Shown here: positions 18,201 to 24,023 of the stretch, one piece after another
Numbering within the stretch: position 1 is the first letter of the stretch
Layout: each line of letters starts with the position of its first letter
Assembly (NCBI GenBank): GCA_001579985.1
Contig: LRSR01012032.1
Coordinates: 1-24,023, forward strand
Direction of reading: 5' to 3'
DNA length: 24,023 nt
Source: Hypsibius dujardini
Lineage: Eukaryota > Tardigrada > Eutardigrada > Parachela > Hypsibiidae
Translations under genes and position numbers: made by a program
The notes under the pieces: model-generated
The model's database searches: none
What the model was told of the DNA's origin: nothing
The model's input: only the letters and a program-made list of their open reading frames with translations

Positions 18201-21096
18201 TGTCACGCGACAGAAAAGTTTAGGACACAGACACACGGTCGAACTGATCCAAGCCACTCACGCCGTTTACTCGGCGGTCCACCGCCAAAATTCTGATTGT
18301 TGGCGTTCTTGTTGCCGGATCCGTTAGTTTGTGGCCGGGGTCCGTTGTTGTTATGGTTATTTCCAAAACCACCTGACTGATTGTTGTTGCCACCGCCGAA
18401 TCCTCCACTGAAGCCACCGCTGCCAAAACCTCCCGACTGGTTATTGTTGTTTCCCCCAAACTTGTTGCCGTTGCCTTGATTATTACCGCCTCCTCCGAAG
18501 CCGCCGCCACCGTTGTTATTTCCGAAACCGCTAACATTCTGCCCTCCTTGAGGACGGACACCACCAGCTCCGAATCCGGTGTTGGCCGCCTGTGGGGCCG
18601 GATGGGACGCTGTGAGGGAAGAAAGAACGGAATCATACATCGGTCAAGCCACACAGGCAAATCGATAGTCAATCCGACATACATCACATTCAACAAACAA
18701 ACACAATCAGTCAGTCAGGCAACTAGGCAGATAAATAATCCCTCAGACAGATAGTCAGTCAAAGGGTCGGATTCTCAAACAAACATTCACAAACACATAC
18801 GGTCAGTCAAACACGAAGGTAGACAAATAATCAATCAGATGGATCAATCCAACAAAGACTCAGATCAGACAAATAGCCAGACAAGGATTTACACATGCAC
18901 ACAGGCACTCAGACAGAGATACTAGCCATATGTTATTGGGGCAGACCAGACTCGGTCAGACGACATCCAAATTCCAAATAATCAATCCGAGAGACAGTCA
19001 AGAATAGAGTCAGACATTTATGCACATAGTCATAGACAAACGAACAGACACAAAGACAATGCGTCAGTCACAAAACGTAGCAGGCAAATAATCAGTCGGA
19101 TAGCCAATTCAGAGAAGTATGTTGTTCGGACAAAGAGACACAGACAATGCAGACATATTCATATTTCCCTATCGAGACAGATAAATGACATTCAGATGAG
19201 AAATTATCGCGTACGAGGAGCAGCGTTTCCTGCCGGGTTGTTGCCCAAGTCATTCAGCGGTTGCGGATCGCCCAACTTGCCGCCGACTTGGTCACCCGGC
19301 GTCTTCAGTGTCATGTCTAGGATGATGAGAACTTTCCTACACAACACGCAGGAGAGAACTGGGCGTTTAAAACGAACCACGAAAAAATATACTAGTACTG
19401 TACAAATTTTCCCTGCGAAACGTAAGAGCTGGCTTACTTCTGCTGGCCCGGCTGGCCTTGGCTGTTGCAGACGTGCTTAGAGATTGTGATGACGGAGTAG
19501 TTTGGAAAATCACCCCGCTCCATCGCATCGTTCAGCTGGTTTCCAATCATGGCGTCTTGTGGTGAGAAATAATGAAGAACAATTTTAACAACGAAATAAA
19601 TTTGCCAATCTGTTTATGTACCAGCTTGGCGCATTCTTTGTCTGTCTGCCTGTCTCTGTCTGTGTATCTCTATCTGTTTATTTATCTGCCTACCAGTCAG
19701 TCAGTCAGTCAGTCTATCTGTCAGTCAATCAGTCAGTCAATCAGTAAGTCTATCTGTCTCTGTCTGCTGGACCGTCTGCCTATCTGCTTGCATTTGCCTG
19801 TCTTGCGTATTCTGCTGTGCCTCCTTGTCTCTGTCGTCCAAAGTACCTGCATGGTTGTGTGTCTTTCATGATCTATGTCTGTATCGCTTACATGTGAAAG
19901 AGTTGCGTCCGTCATTCAGACTGAGCCGGAAGCGTTTGGTCTGTGCCGCCTGTCCGGTGTTGTTGTTATTGTTAATCACACGGTGGTCCTGAAGACGAAG
20001 AAGGGAAACAACGTAAGAATTGAGAATGGTGATCATTACGGTACAAAGGACCGAGGAGCTTACCAACAGCTGAACAACCACAGGTGCATCCAGTTTCGTA
20101 CCGTTCAAGATGGCCTGAAACGCAACAGCAACATAGATTAGCGAACCAGACAATCAAACGGAGACACCACATTCATCCACTCAATCCTTAAATAATAAAA
20201 CAACACTTGACAAATAATATTAATTCTATTTTATAATGTGCTTGATGTGTTTATTATTGTCAATAAGAACGAACAGTAACACATTAGTACTTTCCCTTCA
20301 CAAATAATAGTAAATCTTAAATAAAAAACAAATAAATGTTAATAGATGCAACAATCAATCAATCAGCAGTACTGATTGATTTATTTGGATCAGTCAATCA
20401 AACAATGACTAGGACAAGAGCAGTACACAAAAAGCGCGTGCGAACGCTTCATTCCATCCATCAATCAGCCTTTTGAACTTACCCATAAATAATAACTAAT
20501 ATTCTCTTTCCAGGCTACCCCGATAGAATTTTTCACTGGCCTCAAACGGAAGAATTGCGAATTGGCAAACGCAACGACAAGCCCTGGAACAATCTCATGA
20601 CTGAAACATTTAGTGGCACTACGGTAGAAATTACAATCCGGCTCAATCAATCTTGTCAATCGATTCACCAGCCACAACAATAATCACACAAACCTGAAAT
20701 GTCTTTCCCGGGAGAAACAGCCTAAATTAAGGTCCTCAAACCTTATTTCTCTGCCTAGAAAGTATTTTTCTCAAGGCTAAATATTTATGAAAGTACAAGA
20801 CTACCGGAATGGCGAATTTTCCCCACAGCCATTCGTGAGATGAAGCGAAGAAACAAATCCAGCCAATCAATTAATTACCTGTACTGCAACTTGCAAGTTA
20901 ACCGATTCAATCAATCAACCGAAGCAAATAAATAGAACAATCTAGATGAATTTTACGGCAATCAAGCCCAAAACTATATCCTTAAACGCTTCCACCTTAC
21001 CGGAAAGATAATTTTTCGCGTGAAATTACTTCTTAAAGCAAATATCTCGCCGGTCCTCACCTTCAAGCACCCCTCCGTAAGGCCGTGTTCCGTCAT
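14358..21096 (-). CDS. RPA1: Replication protein A 70 kDa subunit (RPA1)
   Basis: Fourteen exons give about 786 residues: 21061-21096, 20064-20114, 19892-19988, 19438-19555, 19215-19336, 18262-18609, 17636-17933, 17132-17303, 16582-16774, 16357-16493, 15906-16119, 15362-15633, 14768-14965 and 14358-14462. All phases chain and the stop is TGA. RPA1 is the main single-strand DNA-binding subunit of the RPA trimer in replication, repair and recombination. The order is an N-terminal OB fold (about 1-120; LTEG start, LSLNDG, KVLIIL), a Gly/Asn-rich linker (about 140-345), DBD-A (from LTPYTNKWTV), DBD-B (DVIGIC, then LAIKGVKVSDFGGR and NPDIPEAHSLRGW), and DBD-C with a zinc ribbon (CPN...CNKK...CERC) and a C-terminal helix region ending VKPLDHARY. 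Human RPA1 has 616 residues; the linker accounts for most of the excess. The zinc ribbon has nine residues between the first two Cys, where human has four. Confidence 0.96.
14570..14710. repeat. Degenerate GACA/CAGA tract in RPA1 last intron
   Basis: GACAGACAAA- and CAGACAG-like words with many substitutions lie in the intron between RPA1 exons 13 and 14. The minus-strand frames reading Cys-Leu-Ser-Val here are translation of the repeat. Confidence 0.6.
15060..15229. repeat. Compound (TCTG)n-(TCAG)n-(TCTG)n microsatellite
   Basis: Three blocks follow one another: TCTG to about 15085, an almost perfect TCAG run to about 15146, a short irregular link, then TCTG from 15178. It lies in the RPA1 intron between exons 12 and 13. 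The switch from TCTG to TCAG is a single-base change fixed across about 15 units. Confidence 0.9.
16810..17080. repeat. Degenerate TGTC/TCTG tract in RPA1 intron
   Basis: TCTGTTTGTC- and TGCCTGCTTGCT-like words fill the intron between exons 8 and 9, with much divergence. Its orientation is the opposite of that in the intron between exons 5 and 6 of the same gene. Confidence 0.5.
17350..17595. repeat. Degenerate TGTC/TCTG tract in RPA1 intron
   Basis: Diverged TCTG-type words fill the intron between exons 7 and 8 up to about 40 bp from the exon 7 donor. No other feature is seen. Confidence 0.5.
17960..18200. repeat. Degenerate GACA tract in RPA1 intron
   Basis: GACAGACAGACAG-type words and CAATCAGTCAAT words alternate in the intron between exons 6 and 7. 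The GACA core is at about 18055-18072 and 18143-18155. Confidence 0.55.
18640..19190. repeat. Long degenerate CAGACA/CAATCA tract in RPA1 intron
   Basis: About 550 bp of diverged CAGACA, CAGTCA and CAATCA words fill the intron between exons 5 and 6 of RPA1. No unit length is conserved and no gene-like frame is present. It appears to be old tetranucleotide sequence, heavily mutated. Confidence 0.55.
19640..19870. repeat. TCTG/TCAG tract in RPA1 intron
   Basis: TCTGTCTG words flank a near-perfect CAGTCAGTCAGT run at about 19694-19748 in the intron between exons 3 and 4. It is a shorter relative of the compound array at 15060-15229. Confidence 0.7.
20115..21060. other. RPA1 first coding intron
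   Basis: This 946-bp intron separates the 36-nt first coding exon from the rest of RPA1. It is AT-rich, with scattered TCAATCAATC runs (near 20352-20366 and 20395-20402) and no gene, structured RNA or element that I can support. Confidence 0.5.
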
Positions 21097-21342
21097 TTTG
21101 AATGGAGTGAAAATGGCCGGCGACAATGGAGAACGATCACGCAAAATGTTCAAGACTTTCAAGTCTGATGAAATAACACGTTTCCGAATTTAAAATGCAA
21201 AACTAAATCAGAACTGCTAACGGAATAGACCGGAAAGTTGGGAGGGAAAAAGCGCAATAAATATAGAAATGGAGGAAGAAGACAAGACAAAGCACGTCGT
21301 TCAACGCACGCGAAAAATTAGCTCATTCTGCAGTACAGTACA

Positions 21343-21474
21343 CACACGTGGCCACAATGCTGCGATAACCAAGTTTGAGCCTCTTTCTATTGACTGCCGA
21401 GAGCTGAGGAAGTTGAGATGCTGCATAAGAGTGGCTCAAACGCGGTTAGTTAACTTTTACGGCCACGTGTATAA
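21343..21474. repeat. Imperfect palindrome upstream of RPA1
   Basis: The left arm (21343 to about 21387) contains ACACGTGGCC, TAACC and GTTTGAGCC in that order. The right arm, read on the other strand from 21474 back to about 21430, contains the same three blocks at the same spacing (ACACGTGGCC, TAACC, GTTTGAGCC). Each arm is about 45 bp around a 40-bp centre. Each arm tip holds a CACGTG hexamer. It lies about 250-380 bp upstream of the RPA1 start codon. It is either a very short foldback element or a duplicated regulatory block. Confidence 0.6.
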
Positions 21475-22141
21475 ACATCCAACAGCGTTGTGTGGTGGGC
21501 CGAACCTACCAAAATTGTGGCTTCGGAAAACATGTAGCCCTAATTAAAGCAAAACTTCTTGTTTTTATTGTTGCTAATTTTGTGCAGTTCACTAGAATGC
21601 GGAATTGGATCATTACGCTTGATGGTCTCAAAGAAAGAAAGTCGTATCTAAAATAAAAGCAATGATGATAACTCATTTTGAGATCCACTTGTCAACAGCA
21701 GACGGTACCCTGAGTTTTATTTGTTTTAAAGTTGATTTTTTTCTTTGCCAACTAATTCAACTATCTGTTCTAGGGATTTCATCTTCCATAATTGTTTTTG
21801 CAGATGGCAAGACAGCTAGACGAGTTAGAACCTGCCATCTGGTTCCGGATTTCCTCGGATGTTAACGCGATATGCAATGTGTCCACACGGCCTGCCATAT
21901 TTTGAAATTTTAAGACCTTTCCGGTGATAGAAATGAAAAATTGTCGTGACAATTTACCCGCCAAAATCCCAGATTTGGTATGGGGTCCTCCCGAATCCCA
22001 AGAAATGATCTGTCAAGTCAGTAGCTCGAATTTTTCTGTTCTCTCCGTCTATCGAGTCTTCAAGAGCTCCTCCAGCGGTAATTCAGTCAGGCATTTCCCA
22101 ACGCAATAAAGGCAATAATTTAGTCTGGATAGCCGACTGGA

Positions 22142-22215
22142 TGAGACGAGATGAGAGACGTGAGATGAGACACTCGAGATGAGACACGTGAGATGAGACA
22201 CGCGCGATGAGACAC
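22142..22215. repeat. 14-bp tandem repeat (AGATGAGACACGTG)
   Basis: About five tandem copies of a 14-bp unit close to AGATGAGACACGTG, with small variations (GACG, ACTCG, ACGCGCG). One junction forms CACGTG. It lies in the spacer upstream of RPA1, inside a region whose outer ends (about 22108-22129 and 22827-22850) are weakly inverted copies of a TAGTCTGGA block. Confidence 0.7.
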
Positions 22216-23067
22216 GCCGATAAACCGCTGTTTACGCGTGCTATGTCTCATTCCAGGTCTCACGCTGGCATTCTCATTGTTTTGCAAGAAATCAAGCAAT
22301 GTCGTATAAACCGCACGGGCTGGATCTCAACGAAACGCGAAATTATAATTCTCTTCCCTGTCTTCTTCCTCGAAAATTCCAACCAAATTTCACTTGAAAA
22401 TGTTTGGTTGATTAAGCAAATTTTCAGTTAAAACCGCGACAATTTGATGTCTAGGAGTCTCCTGTTGATCCTTCCCGAGGGCCAAATCCAACTCGTCCCG
22501 ATCAACTGTGGATGAACAAAAAGGAAAATACATCCAGAAAATAGATTTTCAATTGTACATTACAATAGTGAAGGGAAAACTGAAAATATTGACTCTCGAA
22601 AAGCATGTGGACTTCGAAGCATTGATTGTGTACAGAAATCCAGCCGTGAGACGTTTGAAAATTGCTCGGCTAGAGATCTGAAAAACATGACGTACGCAAT
22701 CTCATTTGAGACCTCACGCGAGATCGCACGACATTGTTTGTAGTCGGCAAGATCTCAAATTTGGATGAGTTGTTTATAGTCGAGAAACTGTAGGCTGGAT
22801 GAAAGGTTCCTCTCATGAGAGCATTTCCTCCAGACTATAAACGGGCCTTAAGATGGTGTTACAACGTGACAGTGACATACCTGACATTCAGCAAGAAAAA
22901 CCAGAAATTAGAAGACAAGAAAAGAGCGTCATCTCAAGCGGGTTTAGTAGAAAAGGGCGACAAAGTTGCAATTAAATATCTGACAGCTTATCTCAAAGTC
23001 TAACTACTACCGGTACAAGGGAAACTAGACGACAAAGATTCCTTCCGACATGATGATGATTGGAGAT

Positions 23068-23663
23068 CTATTTCTTGTTCCCGTCCGCTCCGGCCGCATT
23101 GGGCTTGACTTTAGTCGCGGCGGCCTTCTTGTTGATTTCGTCGATCGGCGCCGCCTTGACAAACGGTATCCTTTCCCGGTATCCTACACAGATATTTTGT
23201 AAAACCTAGCCAATTTCATGCGACAGAACCCTTTATGTGCTTGTGTTGTTTAAACAAAAGTGTAGGAAGGAATTCAACTAAAACACAAGCTCAAATTAAA
23301 ATTCACTATTAAAATACAAGTATCGTATTTTCATGAAACGAAAGGTCTATAAAATATATAAATGATAATAAAATAAAACAAAACTAAAATATATAATAAA
23401 TATAAATAAATAGATAAAATATAATCTTTAAAATTAAAAGTATAACTTTCAAAACGTTAAAATTTTTTCTGAATATATATTCAAGCAGGATTATTGTGAG
23501 AAATGCAACTGCTGCAGCAACGGGGGAACTTACTCTTGGGCATGTACGGACGAAGGGCTTCCGGCACGGTGACGCCAGTCTCATCCTGGAAGTTCTCCAG
23601 AATCGCACAAATAACACGAGTGGTGGCGCACATTGTCGCGTTCAGCATATGCACCAGTTCGGC
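23068..23663 (-). CDS. SARS1: Seryl-tRNA synthetase, cytosolic, C-terminal exons (partial)
   Basis: The last two coding exons on the minus strand are 23534-23663 and 23068-23183, joined in phase 1 (donor GTAAGT, acceptor TGTGTAG), ending in TAG at 23068-23070. Seryl-tRNA synthetase charges tRNA-Ser (and tRNA-Sec) with serine. The first exon encodes the class II motif 3 region, [16 protein letters not shown] (the LN.T..A.TR pattern whose Arg contacts ATP), followed by ENFQDETG and [10 protein letters not shown]. The last exon continues with [10 protein letters not shown] and a short Lys/Ala-rich tail ending NKK, shorter than the vertebrate C-terminal extension. This layout (motif 3, then a PYMP...FVK linker and a Lys-rich tail) is that of the eukaryotic cytosolic enzyme, not the mitochondrial one. 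The N-terminal coiled coil and the rest of the catalytic domain lie beyond the right edge. Confidence 0.9.
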
Positions 23664-24023
23664 CTATACATACGAGACAAAGAGGCTGAAATTTCTAGAA
23701 TGCTGATGAATTAATTAAAAAGTTACGAGAACGCGAACACATATGTCCAAGTAGAGCGGGGATGACTGGCAACGGTAAAAAACGTATTTTCAAACAATAA
23801 TCCAATAATAAATTCAAACCAGCCTTCCCATTATTTAAATAATAAATCAAAACAGAAGTCATCATTTTCGTGCAAACAGCTTCATCTTCATTTTTAATAC
23901 TGCGAATCAGAAAAACAGTTTTATCAGTAATAATATCAAATTATCTGAAATTAATAAACAAAGATAAATACTGGAGGAACAGTCAAGTTTGACTCAAATT
24001 TCCATCTCGCTTCAGTTTCTATG
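23664..24023. other. SerRS intron sequence at the right edge
   Basis: AT-rich sequence upstream of the motif 3 exon of seryl-tRNA synthetase. I see no further coding exon; the next one is presumably outside the window. Confidence 0.55.

Larger units (their letters stand above)
21097..23067. other. Spacer between SerRS 3' end and RPA1 start
   Basis: This spacer of nearly 2 kb lies downstream of the seryl-tRNA synthetase stop and upstream of the RPA1 start (both genes on the minus strand). It should hold the synthetase 3' UTR and the RPA1 promoter. It contains a palindrome at 21343-21474 and a short tandem repeat at 22142-22215, described separately. Reading frames here (for example 21269-21547, 21779-21964, 21924-22109 and 22815-23003) show no recognisable domain and no convincing splice context. 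Confidence 0.45.

Noticed and set aside
21779-21964. Minus-strand frame and facing plus-strand frame (starting after TTTTTGCAG at about 21804) that look mildly protein-like
   Set aside because: No partner exon in phase, no recognised motif, and stops appear quickly on both strands; possibly a decayed element.

Overview
This is a window of a metazoan-type nuclear genome. Genes are split by many short GT-AG introns whose phases can be chained exactly, and the proteins are ordinary animal families. Introns and spacers are loaded with degenerate tetranucleotide repeats (TGTC/GACA, TCAG, TTGA) and with small inverted-repeat elements. The phylum cannot be fixed from the sequence alone; an invertebrate is most likely. 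There is one 19-base assembly gap (12722-12740). I see no rRNA, tRNA, CRISPR array, prophage or insertion sequence.

Layout, left to right. (1) 291-1252, plus strand: the last two coding exons of a class III nucleotidyl (adenylyl or guanylyl) cyclase; its intron carries a 479-bp foldback element. (2) 1413-1806, plus: a possible two-exon small gene of unknown function. (3) 1850-3772, minus: a three-exon, three-membrane-span protein that I read as TMEM218, a ciliary transition-zone protein. Its first coding exon lies between two opposed copies of one terminal-inverted-repeat element (2477-3182 and 4121-4751). (4) 5691-11048, minus: a nine-exon membrane-anchored carboxylesterase/cholinesterase-family protein of about 688 residues with a complete Ser-Glu-His triad, a Thr/Pro-rich stalk and one C-terminal membrane span. 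(5) 11951-14019, plus: DENR, the translation re-initiation and recycling factor, six exons including a 20-nt micro-exon, about 206 residues. (6) 14358-21096, minus: RPA1, the large subunit of the single-strand DNA-binding complex RPA, 14 exons, about 786 residues, with an unusually long Gly/Asn-rich linker. (7) 23068-23663, minus: the last two coding exons of cytosolic seryl-tRNA synthetase; the gene continues beyond the right edge.

The genes are unrelated housekeeping, ciliary and surface-protein loci, not a functional cluster. The esterase and DENR diverge from a 902-bp shared upstream region with a perfect CRE palindrome. DENR and RPA1 converge with stops 338 bp apart and poly(A) signals placed so that their 3' ends should overlap. 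The small gene and TMEM218 converge with stops 43 bp apart.

All exon models are manual. They rest on splice consensus, phase continuity and remembered family sequence patterns, with no transcript or database support. I found no convincing new multi-gene system. The more interesting material is the TMEM218 locus bracketed by inverted elements, the expanded RPA1 linker, and the tetranucleotide-filled introns.
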